Shown here in pieces: positions 26,120-36,381 of a stretch of DNA of 64,000 nt (position 1 is its first letter; each line of letters opens with the position of its first letter). This DNA is from Bacillus marinisedimentorum. GTDB taxonomy: Bacteria > Bacillota > Bacilli > Bacillales > Bacillaceae_O. A program made the position numbers and the translations under genes. The notes under the pieces are model-generated. The model saw nothing but the letters and a program-made list of their open reading frames with translations, ran no database searches and was not told where the DNA came from. The stretch lies in contig NZ_LWBL02000024.1 in assembly GCF_001644195.2 (NCBI RefSeq), positions 19,948 to 83,947 on the forward strand. The letters are read 5' to 3'.

Positions 26120-26280
26120 TGCCGCTTCATCCTTTGCATCGATACACAGCAATACTGCCGGTTTCGCTAATCCTGAATCCTTCTACATCTTAACACAAAG
26201 GAAAGCCGCGGCAGGCGGAATTAATTTCTTGAATCTGATGTCCGGCTTCATTATTCCTGATTGGCATTTAAACAGGTGTA

Positions 26281-26799
26281 TTACAATTGCTCCAATCCCA
26301 TTCTGAAAGCAGCCAGATGCTGCCTGGAGGCCATGCTGAGATTTCCCATGACGGCCTTGATGTCCGTCGGCAGGTCCGGCAGGCCGGCCAGTTTCTCATA
26401 CATGGAAATGTTCGTGATCTCCCCTCCTATACCGGCCTGGAAAGCTTCATTGAGGGTATCAGGTTCACTGACATATTGTTTCGCATCATCAACAGGAACC
26501 TGAATGCCGTATTTGCGGAACAGGCGGATCAATGCTTCGATATGACGCTGTTCAGCAGCTTTTATATTTGTAAACGGCCTCCTTTGCCCAAATTTGCTGA
26601 TAACAGCATCATAGCGTGCCTGGGCTAAAAACTCATCCTGGATCGCATAAGTCAGCGCCTCCTCAATGCTGATATCCGTATCCTTCAGCGCACCTGCCGC
26701 TCCATAATCCGCCGGAATATCCTGTTGCGCATGAACCGGAACCGAAATACCGATGATCGCTCCTACAACAGCAGCCAGCACAACCATTCTAAACTTCAT
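26281..26799 (-). CDS. Secreted ferritin-like protein (DUF2202)
   Basis: The 172-residue product has a signal peptide (residues 1-25, ending PVHAQQ) and a four-helix ferritin-like DUF2202 domain. Likely metal ligands are Glu in DEFLAQARY (55-63), Glu and His in AEQRHIEAL (82-90), Glu in GEITN (126-130) and His in ASRQHLAAF (157-165). This is the ExxH pattern of a di-iron or other metal site. The role outside the cell is unknown, perhaps metal or oxidant handling. AAGGAGG six bases before the ATG at 26799 decides the start. Confidence 0.82.
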   Translation of the reverse strand: MKFRMVVLAAVVGAIIGISVPVHAQQDIPADYGAAGALKDTDISIEEALTYAIQDEFLAQARYDAVISKFGQRRPFTNIKAAEQRHIEALIRLFRKYGIQVPVDDAKQYVSEPDTLNEAFQAGIGGEITNISMYEKLAGLPDLPTDIKAVMGNLSMASRQHLAAFRMGLEQL

Positions 26800-26889
26800 C
26801 ATCTTCCTTCCTCCTTCTATCCTATTGGTTTTTCCGGTATATTTTGTGTAACAGCATAGGAAACATTCATATAGGTATTTTGACCTATG

Positions 26890-26924
26890 GTTGCCTGGGA
26901 ATTGCCAGGCAATTCCCAGGCAAC
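26890..26924. repeat. Short perfect palindrome, variant copy
   Basis: Arms GTTGCCTGGGAATTGCC (26890-26906) and GGCAATTCCCAGGCAAC (26908-26924) pair perfectly around a single A. It lies between divergent genes, nine bases before the ribosome site of the kinase gene. It resembles the palindromes at 30071, 50948 and 60511 but both arms differ in step. Confidence 0.75.
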
Positions 26925-26943
26925 GTTTTTGAAGGAGGAAACA

Positions 26944-27864
26944 ATGATGGAGCTGCCGCATGATTTTCAGGAGACTGTCCGGAATGTACATGGCGAAGAG
27001 GGGGAGAGGTGGATTGAGGCGTTCGGCGGACTGATTCGGTATTGTGAGGAAAGATGGGGATGCAAGGTTCTGGAACCTTTCAGCCTTTCTTATAATTTTG
27101 TGGCTCCTGTACTGTTCAATGATGAGACAGATGGTGTGATCAAGCTGTGTGTGCCGGGTGAGGGAGTGAACAATGAAGTGGAGGCCCTGTCTTTTTTCAA
27201 CAGAAAAAGCGGGATGGTTACAATGAAGGATTATGATCTGGAAAAAGGCATCATCCTTCTGGACCGAATCAATCCCGGCACTTCTCTTTCTGCTGTCAAT
27301 GACGACCAGGAAGCAGCACTGATTGCATCTGATGTACTGCGGAACTTGTGGACAGACCCGCCGCCCTCGACAGATCTTCCAACGACGGAAGACAGAGAAA
27401 AAAGTCTTCTTCAGCAGCTCAGAAAGTACCCAGATGGTACGGATGGGTTGTCAAAAGAAACGCTTATTGAAGCAACTGAAATGTTCCGCTGGCTGAATGA
27501 AACCAGCCGGAAAAAACGGCTCCTGCACGGCGACTTTCACCATTTTAATGTTCTGTCTGATGGGAAGGACAGCTGGCTTGCCATAGACCCGAAAGGCCTC
27601 ATCGGAGAGGCTGAATATGATCTCATTCAATACATGCTGAATTGTTTGCCGGAAACGGACATGCGCACCGTCATTGGAACGCGGGTTTCCATATTTGCCG
27701 AAGAGCTTTCCCTGCAGCGTGACAGGATTTTAAAATGGGGATTTTGCCATTCTGTTCTGGCAGCACTATGGTGTTTGGAGGATAAGGCCGGATGTGAGCA
27801 AAAACCCATTCAGGCGGCGGAAGCTTTTAAACAGCTTATTACTGGTCAGTTGCCTGATCTGTAA
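26944..27864 (+). CDS. APH(6)/hydroxyurea-type aminoglycoside phosphotransferase family protein
   Basis: This 306-residue kinase-fold protein has the catalytic loop LHGDFHHFNVL at about residues 194-204 and the metal-binding IDPKG at 214-218, matching the PF04655 group that includes streptomycin 6-kinases. In Bacillaceae many members are chromosomal and their substrate is unknown, so resistance is not implied. AAGGAGG lies five bases before the ATG at 26944, directly after the palindrome at 26890-26924. Confidence 0.85.
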   Translation: MMELPHDFQETVRNVHGEEGERWIEAFGGLIRYCEERWGCKVLEPFSLSYNFVAPVLFNDETDGVIKLCVPGEGVNNEVEALSFFNRKSGMVTMKDYDLEKGIILLDRINPGTSLSAVNDDQEAALIASDVLRNLWTDPPPSTDLPTTEDREKSLLQQLRKYPDGTDGLSKETLIEATEMFRWLNETSRKKRLLHGDFHHFNVLSDGKDSWLAIDPKGLIGEAEYDLIQYMLNCLPETDMRTVIGTRVSIFAEELSLQRDRILKWGFCHSVLAALWCLEDKAGCEQKPIQAAEAFKQLITGQLPDL

Positions 27865-27963
27865 GATTGAATTTACAAGATTCGCCTCAGTCTGAAAAAG
27901 GTATATTTGTTACATAGCAGCTATTTGAAATAACAGGACCTTATGACGAAAGGATTGGAATGA

Positions 27964-28512
27964 ATGGAACAATTGGAAACCAGCCGGCTTATACTCCGGC
28001 CGCTGGAAAGAGGAGATGCGGAGTCGATTTTTGCCTATGCTTCCGATCCCACGGTTGCTAAATTCACGACATGGGAGGTCCATCATCACCTGGACGATAC
28101 ACGGGAATTTATCGAGCTTGCGATTCTGGAACATAAACGCAAAGACACATTGACGTGGGGAATCATCCTTAAGGAGACGGGTGATCTTATCGGCACAGCA
28201 GGCCTTGCCGATCTCTCGTTCCGCCATCATTGTGCGGAACTCGGCTACGTAATCGGCAAGCCTCATTGGCGTACCGGTTATGTGACAGAAGCATCGAAGG
28301 CTGTCTGCACTTTCGGCTTCAGGGAGCTTGAACTGAACAGGATCATGGCCAGATGCCACCCTGAAAACACCGGCTCAGAGAGGGTGATGCAAAAAATCGG
28401 CATGACGTATGAAGGAACAATGCGGCAGGTGTATTTTGCTGATGGAATTTTCGAAGACAGGAAGGTGTACTCCATCTTAAAAGAAGAGTTTCCTTTCGCA
28501 CCACTTCTGTAA
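27964..28512 (+). CDS. RimJ/RimL-type GNAT acetyltransferase
   Basis: This 182-residue protein starts with the typical ETSRLILRPLERGDAESIF. It has the acetyl-CoA segment GYVIGKPHWRTGYVTEASKAV and the late CHPENTGSERVMQKIGM, as in ribosomal-protein and other N-terminal acetyltransferases (RimJ/RimL family). AAAGGATTGGA precedes the ATG. The substrate is unknown. It lies 99 bp after the kinase gene and may share its transcript. Confidence 0.87.
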   Translation: MEQLETSRLILRPLERGDAESIFAYASDPTVAKFTTWEVHHHLDDTREFIELAILEHKRKDTLTWGIILKETGDLIGTAGLADLSFRHHCAELGYVIGKPHWRTGYVTEASKAVCTFGFRELELNRIMARCHPENTGSERVMQKIGMTYEGTMRQVYFADGIFEDRKVYSILKEEFPFAPLL

Positions 28513-28635
28513 AATGTGAGATAAAAAATTTAGTATGCAGGATTTTAAATATTAGACAGCGGGTTAGTTGATGTCTGTTCTCCTAAATTACGATCTTTTA
28601 TCCTATTGTCTAGCGCCCTCTGCTAAACGGACATC

Positions 28636-28818
28636 TGTGGATATGATTTTGTCGATTTTTGTATGTTCTGAATATTTATCCACATATCCAGAAACTTATC
28701 CCCCGTTTGAAAGGTTACTCACATGTCAATGAGGGATAAATGTGCAAAGTTTTTGAAACTCCTGTTAAGTTATCCACACCGCCCATGTTAGTTACCTGAG
28801 TCCGCAAATTTATCAACA
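28636..28818. promoter_or_regulatory. Cluster of DnaA boxes outside oriC
   Basis: Two perfect DnaA boxes TTATCCACA lie at 28676-28684 and 28770-28778. A one-mismatch box TTATCAACA is at 28810-28818, and an inverted one-mismatch box TGTGGATAT at 28636-28644. A weaker TTATCCCCC is at 28696-28704. No dnaA, dnaN or other origin genes are near. The site is in a 699-bp gap with no gene. Confidence 0.65.
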
Positions 28819-28934
28819 GATTAACTTCATATCAATAGTCCCGTTGTCTGCCGGCCTTTGTCGAACAATGCTTGAATTTATGATGATTGTATTCAGCGGC
28901 TATTTCATCTGATGATTAATTATGGCTTTTCAAC

Positions 28935-29170
28935 CGAGCTGTTGCTTCCGCGGCACAGGCGATGATCCTGAACAGCGCTCCTGTGGGGTGTCGCCTGTCC
29001 CGCTGCTCTCGGCCGGGTTGCACACTCGCAGCAATATGCTCTACCATAGCCTGATCCTAATTATAAGTATATTTCTTGCCGAACGGGGCACAATATTGAG
29101 GAAAGTTGGCAAGACCAACTCTTCCCCGGCCGTCAAGTGAATTCCCACAGTTCACTTGGCGGCCTAATTC
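28935..29170. other. GC-rich structured patch of unknown nature
   Basis: A stretch from about 28945 to 29060 is distinctly GC-richer than its surroundings and has no convincing frame. It is followed by two hairpins: GTTGG with CCAAC near 29105-29120, and GGCCGTCAAGTGAA (29128-29141) with TTCACTTGGCGGCC (29151-29164). It may be an intergenic repeat remnant or a small structured RNA. I could not match it to a known RNA family. Confidence 0.3.
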
Positions 29171-29186
29171 ATTCAAAAAGGGACAG

Positions 29187-29238
29187 CCCTATAACGATCA
29201 AAAGACCGTCATCAGACGGTCTTTTGATCGTTATAGGG
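29187..29238 (-). terminator. 24-bp perfect stem overlapping the yvrJ stop codon
   Basis: The two 24-base arms (29187-29210 starting CCCTATAACGATC, and 29215-29238) are perfectly complementary with only a 4-base ATCA loop. On the minus strand one arm is the last eight codons of the YvrJ-family gene and its TGA is in the loop. No U run follows on the minus strand, but the stem itself contains CTTTT. Confidence 0.6.
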
Positions 29239-29385
29239 TATGTTTTCAACTTGCTGCATACGTTCTGGCAAACGGTTAAGCGTATTGTTGAGAGTATCTA
29301 ATTTACCTTCAATCCGATGAAGCAAATAAAGTGTGACAACAACAGGAAAACCGACTTCCTGAATTAACGGCAGCAACTGTTCCAT
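29212..29385 (-). CDS. yvrJ: YvrJ-family protein (57 aa)
   Basis: The frame encodes MEQLLPLIQEVGFPVVVTLY..., the classical YvrJ pattern: one membrane helix (about residues 6-22) followed by an amphipathic LDTLNNTLNRLPERM helix. GGGGTGG lies a few bases before the ATG at 29385. It follows DUF2922 and DUF1659 genes on the same strand, the usual trio in Bacillaceae. Function is unknown. The last eight codons form one arm of a 24-bp stem-loop, so this C-terminal tail may be of recent origin. Confidence 0.8.
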   Translation of the reverse strand: MEQLLPLIQEVGFPVVVTLYLLHRIEGKLDTLNNTLNRLPERMQQVENIPYNDQKTV

Positions 29386-29422
29386 TACTTTCCACCCCTC
29401 TTCCCTGTAAAATACCCGTAAT

Positions 29423-29458
29423 GGGCTGAAGAAAAAGGGAGCTTTCAGCCCCCTTTTT
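29423..29458 (-). terminator. Terminator with an alternative stem between DUF2922 and yvrJ
   Basis: AAAAAGGG (29432-29439) pairs with CCCTTTTT (29451-29458), a typical terminator stem followed by CTTC on the minus strand. An alternative stem GGGCTGAA (29423-29430) with TTCAGCCC (29444-29451) overlaps it, so the two cannot form together. This could attenuate yvrJ expression. Confidence 0.5.
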
Positions 29459-29466
29459 CCTCAGGT

Positions 29467-29685
29467 TTATGCAATCGTAATATCATTTACTGTCCGTTCC
29501 ACAATACGGGCGCCGTTTTTCTCTGTCAGATTTCCGCCGGATGAACTGAATGCGTTATGGGTAATGATTTCATCCATAGCCGCACTTACTGCCAGCGGAT
29601 CGACTGGTTCAATCGGATCGTCGAGACTGATTGTCACGACCGAGCCTGCTTCGTTCGCAAATTTCAGTTCCAATTTTTTTGCCAT
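29467..29685 (-). CDS. DUF2922 protein (72 aa)
   Basis: The product MAKKLELKFANEAGSVVTI... matches the DUF2922 pattern, including SLDDPIEP and AVSAAMDEII. Members are small cytoplasmic proteins of unknown function found next to DUF1659 and YvrJ genes. GGAGG lies seven bases before the ATG at 29685; an earlier ATG at 29691 is too close to the site. Second gene of the trio. Confidence 0.8.
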   Translation of the reverse strand: MAKKLELKFANEAGSVVTISLDDPIEPVDPLAVSAAMDEIITHNAFSSSGGNLTEKNGARIVERTVNDITIA

Positions 29686-29772
29686 ATCCATTCCTCCTTC
29701 CTCAAGTTTTTGACTTAGCAGATGATGAACCGGCCAACCTCAACGGATTCACCAGATCATCATTCTACCTGC

Positions 29773-30006
29773 TTACGCTGTCGGAGTTGTTTGAATAAGA
29801 TCAAACGAATCGTTGCGTTCCACCCTGCTTAATGGATGCTGCTGCAAACCTGCAAGTGCCTGACCGGTGTTATAAAGCTGATCTGCCGTTGCATCCACTT
29901 TCACATTGTTGAAGTTCTTGTTCTTATAGATCGGCTTCCCATCACCATCAACACCATGGTCAAACACCAGCCGAAGCTGGCTGTCCGTAACCAATGCCTC
30001 TGCCAT
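29773..30006 (-). CDS. DUF1659 protein (77 aa)
   Basis: The product MAEALVTDSQLRLVFDHGVD... with KNKNFNNVKVDATADQLYNTGQALAGLQ is a typical DUF1659 protein, a small soluble protein of unknown function. GGAGGTGAGG lies about eight bases before the ATG at 30006. First gene of the DUF1659-DUF2922-YvrJ group. Confidence 0.8.
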   Translation of the reverse strand: MAEALVTDSQLRLVFDHGVDGDGKPIYKNKNFNNVKVDATADQLYNTGQALAGLQQHPLSRVERNDSFDLIQTTPTA

Positions 30007-30070
30007 GTCCCTCACCTCCTTCACCTGTATATAGGCTGAAAGGTTGGAAAAGTGCTATAAAAGATAAAAA

Positions 30071-30105
30071 AATGCCTGGCAATTGCTTCGCAATTGCCAG
30101 GCATT
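30071..30105. repeat. Short perfect palindrome (CCTGGCAATTGC type)
   Basis: AATGCCTGGCAATTGC (30071-30086) pairs perfectly with GCAATTGCCAGGCATT (30090-30105) around TTC. On the minus strand it is followed by a run of U, so here it could end the gene at 30339-30857. Confidence 0.8.
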
Positions 30106-30200
30106 CCGCCGGTAACCTGAACTCCTTCTTCCTGAAATTCTGTTCAATCCACCAAATAACCACCGCAAACATCCGCTGGAACAAAAAGGGGGTTGTGCAA

Positions 30201-30299
30201 ATGAAAAAGGCTCCGCCCAAGGCGTGCACGCAGCCTCGAACAGAACCCTTACTATGGATATATACGATTTCCGCCATATATAAACCCGAATCGTCTTAA
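30201..30299 (+). CDS. Possible small peptide (32 aa)
   Basis: The short frame MKKAPPKACTQPRTEPLLW... has AAGGGGGT seven bases before its ATG. The peptide is Pro-rich and basic with a short hydrophobic stretch (PLLWIYTISAIY). No family was recognised, and it may be a chance frame in the 30007-30338 gap. Confidence 0.3.
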   Translation: MKKAPPKACTQPRTEPLLWIYTISAIYKPESS

Positions 30300-30338
30300 T
30301 TTTTCAAATTCCTAATGATCCTGTCAAACCGATAATGT

Positions 30339-30857
30339 TTATTCCGCGACATCCCAACGTTTCTCAATTTCAGAGCGTGTGTCCAGTTCCTCTTCTCCAA
30401 TGGAGATTACAACCGTTTCTTCTTTGATTATTTCCTTACTCTCTCCGCCCTTTCCTATCTTTCCCGCCGCTTCATCTTCAACAGTTGTGAAGCTTTCAGG
30501 CCGGGGCAACCGCCCCTTCTTATCCAAATCCCTTTCAATCAAAAGCTGCAGAAACTGCTCAGCAGTAAATGTTGCGCTTTCGTATGTAAGAGCATACGTG
30601 GACCCATCCGTAAAGTCAGGAAATGTAATCCGCACTTCCCCGTTATTTAAGTATTCCAAAACGGCAGGGTAACTGAATCGGTACTTTCTCTCCCATTTAA
30701 GATAATCCAAATCGGCCTGATAGACCAGTTCATGTCTCACTTTCATCGTATCGAGTGCCTTCAGCAAAATGCTTCTGGCTGTCTCATCATCCGCCTGATG
30801 GCGTCCTTTAATGACACTCAGCATCGTATCAATCTGTTCTGCAAGTATATCTTTCAT
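30339..30857 (-). CDS. Protein with HicB-like domain (172 aa)
   Basis: Residues 1-60 are a helical region (MKDILAEQIDTMLSV...). Residues about 61-123 (FSYPAVLEYLNNGEVRITFPDF... and RLPRPESF) match the HicB-antitoxin-like fold, and a charged tail follows. HicB-type domains bind a HicA toxin or DNA, but no HicA-like frame lies beside this gene. The ATG at 30857 has AAGGA eight bases upstream. Function is uncertain; it may be a solitary antitoxin-like regulator. Confidence 0.55.
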   Translation of the reverse strand: MKDILAEQIDTMLSVIKGRHQADDETARSILLKALDTMKVRHELVYQADLDYLKWERKYRFSYPAVLEYLNNGEVRITFPDFTDGSTYALTYESATFTAEQFLQLLIERDLDKKGRLPRPESFTTVEDEAAGKIGKGGESKEIIKEETVVISIGEEELDTRSEIEKRWDVAE

Positions 30858-30979
30858 CCGGGACATCCTTTCTAGTAACTGGAATCTTAGTTTCTATTAT
30901 CGGATATTTCACGTTCCGGATGAAGCCTTTTTACCTGTGTAAATATTTCCTATTTATATGGAATTTATTGGAACACCCG

Positions 30980-31028
30980 AGAAAAAAGCAGCTCCGCACC
31001 TGCCGCTCAACATTCCCAGGTACGGAGC
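30980..31028 (-). terminator. glpK terminator
   Basis: On the minus strand GCTCCGTACCTG (31028-31017) pairs with CAGGTGCGGAGC (31002-30991), one mismatch, followed by TGCTTTTTTC. It is downstream of glpK. Confidence 0.75.
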
Positions 31029-31099
31029 CTCTGCTTATTTTCATATCTTCCATATGCATAGATCTAGTTACCGTTTTATCCCTCAATAGTGAAGCTGCA

Positions 31100-33363
<2,264 letters not shown>

Positions 33364-34308
33364 TTGAAAAAAATGTTATCTGAAACGGCATTTCACAGAG
33401 CTGAATCCTTTATTGACCTGAACGCCAGACCTCTTGAAAAAAGCTGGTTCGATTATTACTTTAACGGCGGCAGCGGTTCCAGTGTCATTACCGAATTGCA
33501 AAAATTCCAAAATGAGGACGGCGGATTTGGCAATGGACTGGAAGCTGACTTTTGGATGCCCGCATCTTCGCCCATCGCCACCTCTGTTGCTTTTCAGCAG
33601 CTGATCCAGTTGGATCCGTTGCCTGAGAGTGTTCCGCTAATCGAAAAAGGTATTCGATACTTTGAAAAATCCTACGTGGAGAGCAGAAACGGGTGGTATT
33701 CTGTATTACAGCAAGTAAATGAATATCCGCATGCCCCATGGTGGCAAGCAGATCCTGAAACGGGCATGACCGTTATTGACCAGCATTGGGGAAACCCGGC
33801 TGCGGAAATCATCGGTTACCTGTTTACTTATAAAGAAAAACTCACTGTGCTTGACCCTGTTACGTTAGCCGAAACGGCAATCGGGAATCTTAATCAGCTG
33901 CAAATGTTCGACTCCCAGCATGAAATCTATTGTTATATCCGATTATATAATATGCTGCCGGCGCCGCTTGCTTCTAAAATGGATCCCGCTCTGAAAACTG
34001 CTGTCACTTCTCTCGTTCATCCAGATCCCTCCCAGTGGGACAGCTATGTCGCGAAACCGCTGGATTTTGTTTCCTGTCCCGAAAACAAACGGTTTGGCAT
34101 CAAAGAGGAATGGATCAGCCGCAACCTCGACTTTTTAGTCGATACGCTTGAGAAAGAGGGAAGAGTTAAGCCGAATTGGAAATGGGGGATTTATGAAGAT
34201 GCGTGGAGAAAAGCTGAAAAAGCCTGGGCAGGCGTCCTTACATTAAAAGCACTGACACTGCTTGCCAGTTTCGGAAGAGTAAAGATGAACATAATAAGCG
34301 GATCCTGA
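33364..34308 (+). CDS. Alpha/alpha-toroid protein (prenyltransferase/squalene-oxidase-like)
   Basis: This 314-residue protein has QKFQNEDGGFGNGLEADF at about residues 46-63, the QxxxGGF-type repeat motif of prenyltransferase and squalene cyclase toroids. Later segments such as NGWYSVLQQ and NWKWGIYEDAWRKAEKAWAGVLTLKAL fit the same helical fold. No catalytic DxDD motif is evident, so it is unlikely to be a cyclase. AAAGGAGG lies eight bases before a TTG start at 33364; the first ATG is nine bases later and too far from the site. Function unknown. Confidence 0.7.
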   Translation: MKKMLSETAFHRAESFIDLNARPLEKSWFDYYFNGGSGSSVITELQKFQNEDGGFGNGLEADFWMPASSPIATSVAFQQLIQLDPLPESVPLIEKGIRYFEKSYVESRNGWYSVLQQVNEYPHAPWWQADPETGMTVIDQHWGNPAAEIIGYLFTYKEKLTVLDPVTLAETAIGNLNQLQMFDSQHEIYCYIRLYNMLPAPLASKMDPALKTAVTSLVHPDPSQWDSYVAKPLDFVSCPENKRFGIKEEWISRNLDFLVDTLEKEGRVKPNWKWGIYEDAWRKAEKAWAGVLTLKALTLLASFGRVKMNIISGS

Positions 34309-34495
34309 AAATGTTCTGGGACCGGGCAATTTCGCCCGGCTCTTATTATTTCTTCAGCGGACCAAATATGTTGCTCCCCGACACAGCATTTCCGTTTGTC
34401 ATTACAATTCTTTGACATCATCTTCTTCATGGTTATATTTCGCCGAATGCGGGGATAATACAAATAAGAGACTTTTATTGGAAAGGAGTTTGACC

Positions 34496-34636
34496 ATGAG
34501 TTTGATTGTTCTATGCCCTACCTGTCATGGGAAGGGAAAAATAAGAGAAAGATTCATCGTCAGCTTTGAAAGAAAATGTCCTGAATGCAGAGGCGAGAAG
34601 ACAGTGGGAACCGAAAGGCTGAATATCTCTTCTTGA
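34496..34636 (+). CDS. Small CxxCxGxG zinc-binding protein (46 aa)
   Basis: The product MSLIVLCPTCHGKGKIRERF... has two CxxC modules, CPTCHGKGK and CPECRGEKT, resembling half of the DnaJ zinc domain. It should bind one Zn2+ with four Cys. AAAGGAG lies about eight bases before the ATG at 34496. A paralogue is at 60738-60920. Function unknown. Confidence 0.75.
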   Translation: MSLIVLCPTCHGKGKIRERFIVSFERKCPECRGEKTVGTERLNISS

Positions 34637-34704
34637 CTGAACAGGAGTCGCCAACGGGCGGCTTGCGTTGTGTTTACGAAAAAAAGATACCGAGCCTGCT
34701 AAAG

Positions 34705-34738
34705 GAGACTTCATTTTCATCCGATGAAGTCTCTTTTT
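34705..34738 (+). terminator. Terminator of the small zinc-protein gene
   Basis: GAGACTTCAT (34705-34714) and ATGAAGTCTC (34724-34733) form a perfect 10-bp stem followed by TTTTTC. Confidence 0.75.
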
Positions 34739-34830
34739 CATGTTCATTTCCAATGACTTCAGTAAATGCATAATATTTCTCTCCCTCCGCAAACTAACTG
34801 AAACTCTGATTAGCGGGGCAGGTGGATTCG

Positions 34831-36381
34831 ATGTTTTCATTCTTAAAGAAAAAAAAGGGTGATAAAATTAACCCGAAAAATGAATTTGCGTTTCGGGACT
34901 ATCCTTATCAGGCAGATTCTGTCCCTGAAAAACAATCAACCGGCAGCCTTGAGGCAAATATTGATTTTATTCAATCCTCGCTGAATTATACTCAGGATTT
35001 CAAAAGGAGAGATCTGGACTTTAACGGCTTGCCGTGTACCGTTCTTTACCTCGATACGCTTGTAGATCTGGATGCGATTGAAAAATTCATCATTACTCCG
35101 CTACTTGAAAAAAAGAGCGGCGACCTGAAAGATATACTTCCGGCCCCTCACCTGGAAATGGAAAACGATTTATCGAAGGCTGTCAATATGATGGTTGGCG
35201 GAGCCGCTGTATTGCTGATGGAAGGCATCGAAACATTTGCCATTATAAAGCATCACAAACCCCAGGACCGCTCCATCCAGGAACCCGGCAATGAGTATAT
35301 TGTCCGGGGCTCACATCTTGGATTTAACGAAAATATGAATACGAATATCAACATGCTGCGGAAAATGAGTAACAATCCAAACCTCACAGTGGAATATTTA
35401 AACGTCGGAAAATCAACCAGGGTAAGGATTGCAATTGTATATTTGAATCATCTGATGAATAAGTCACTGTTAAACGACATAAAAAAACGAGTTCGCTCGA
35501 TCTCAACTGATTTTATCCAGACACCCGGTTTTATTGAAGAGTACATTGAGGACCGTCCGTTTTCCCCGTTCCCGCAGCTGCTGAAAACAGAGCGGCCGGA
35601 CCGGGTGATCGCGAACATAATGGATGGCAAAGCGGCTCTGCTCCTGGATAACAGCCCATCTGCCCTGATTGCGCCGTCCACTTTTATCAATTTTTATCAA
35701 TCACCGGATGATTATAACTCCAGATGGTATATCGGTTCTTTTTACCGTCTAGTCCGTCTGGTCAGCTTTTTTATCTCAATCGGGCTGCCCGCCCTTTATA
35801 TCGCTGTCATATCCTATCACTATGAAATTATACCGACTGAGCTGATGTTTACAATCAAGTCGTCGCTTGAACCGATTCCGCTGCCGCCGATCCTTGAAGC
35901 AATGGCAATGCAGCTGATTCTTGAGCTGATCAGGGAAGCGACAATCCGGCTGCCCCGCCCCATCGCCCAGACAATCGGCATTGTCGGCGGACTCGTTATC
36001 GGGAACGCGATTGTTGATGCAAACCTTGTCTCCAATATGATGGTCATTGTGGTTGCGTTGACGGCAATTGCATCGTTCATCGTCCCGTCAAATGAAATGA
36101 GTACGGCAGTCAGGCTGCTCGGATTCCCATTGATGCTTTTGGCAGCTGTTTTCGGGCTTATCGGGATTGCATTCGGCTTGATGTTCTTATTGATCCATCT
36201 GTGCAAGCTTGAAGTTTTCGGAACACCATACTTGACCCCGTTCGGTCCGCTCCGGGGAGTCGGCATGAAGGACACGGTCGTGCGGCTGCCGATCTGGTTG
36301 CTCGACAACAGGCCTGTGGATGCCAGACCTGTTTTCAGGCTGCAGGAATCTTCTTCTCGTCAATGGGATGATAAGGAATGA
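34831..36381 (+). CDS. gerAA: Spore germination receptor subunit A (GerA family)
   Basis: This 516-residue subunit of a nutrient germinant receptor has a soluble N-terminal domain (about 1-250) and four to five membrane helices (about 305-455). It carries the family motifs RDRVIANIMDGKAALLLDNSPSAL (here starting RPDRV) and PLPPILEAMAMQLILELIREATIRLPRPIAQTIGIVGGLVIG. The A subunit pairs with B and C in the inner spore membrane to sense small-molecule germinants. I place the start at the ATG at 34831, six bases after AGGTGG; a GTG at 34822 is possible. It is the first gene of a complete operon with gerB- and gerC-type genes. The ligand cannot be predicted. Confidence 0.92.
   Translation: MFSFLKKKKGDKINPKNEFAFRDYPYQADSVPEKQSTGSLEANIDFIQSSLNYTQDFKRRDLDFNGLPCTVLYLDTLVDLDAIEKFIITPLLEKKSGDLKDILPAPHLEMENDLSKAVNMMVGGAAVLLMEGIETFAIIKHHKPQDRSIQEPGNEYIVRGSHLGFNENMNTNINMLRKMSNNPNLTVEYLNVGKSTRVRIAIVYLNHLMNKSLLNDIKKRVRSISTDFIQTPGFIEEYIEDRPFSPFPQLLKTERPDRVIANIMDGKAALLLDNSPSALIAPSTFINFYQSPDDYNSRWYIGSFYRLVRLVSFFISIGLPALYIAVISYHYEIIPTELMFTIKSSLEPIPLPPILEAMAMQLILELIREATIRLPRPIAQTIGIVGGLVIGNAIVDANLVSNMMVIVVALTAIASFIVPSNEMSTAVRLLGFPLMLLAAVFGLIGIAFGLMFLLIHLCKLEVFGTPYLTPFGPLRGVGMKDTVVRLPIWLLDNRPVDARPVFRLQESSSRQWDDKE

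Noticed and set aside
26890..26924. Palindrome as a terminator for the DUF2202 gene or the kinase gene
   Set aside because: It lies upstream of both divergent genes, so neither transcript would end there.
26944..27864. Acquired streptomycin resistance gene
   Set aside because: Similarity is only to the broad APH(6)/hydroxyurea kinase family and there are no mobile-element borders, so an intrinsic housekeeping-type copy is more likely.
28636..28818. Chromosomal origin oriC at the DnaA boxes
   Set aside because: No dnaA, dnaN, rpmH or gyr genes and no typical AT-rich unwinding region of origin size; the flanking genes are unrelated.
28945..29060. 6S, SRP or tmRNA gene
   Set aside because: The sequence lacks the conserved features of these RNAs; only generic GC-rich hairpins are present.
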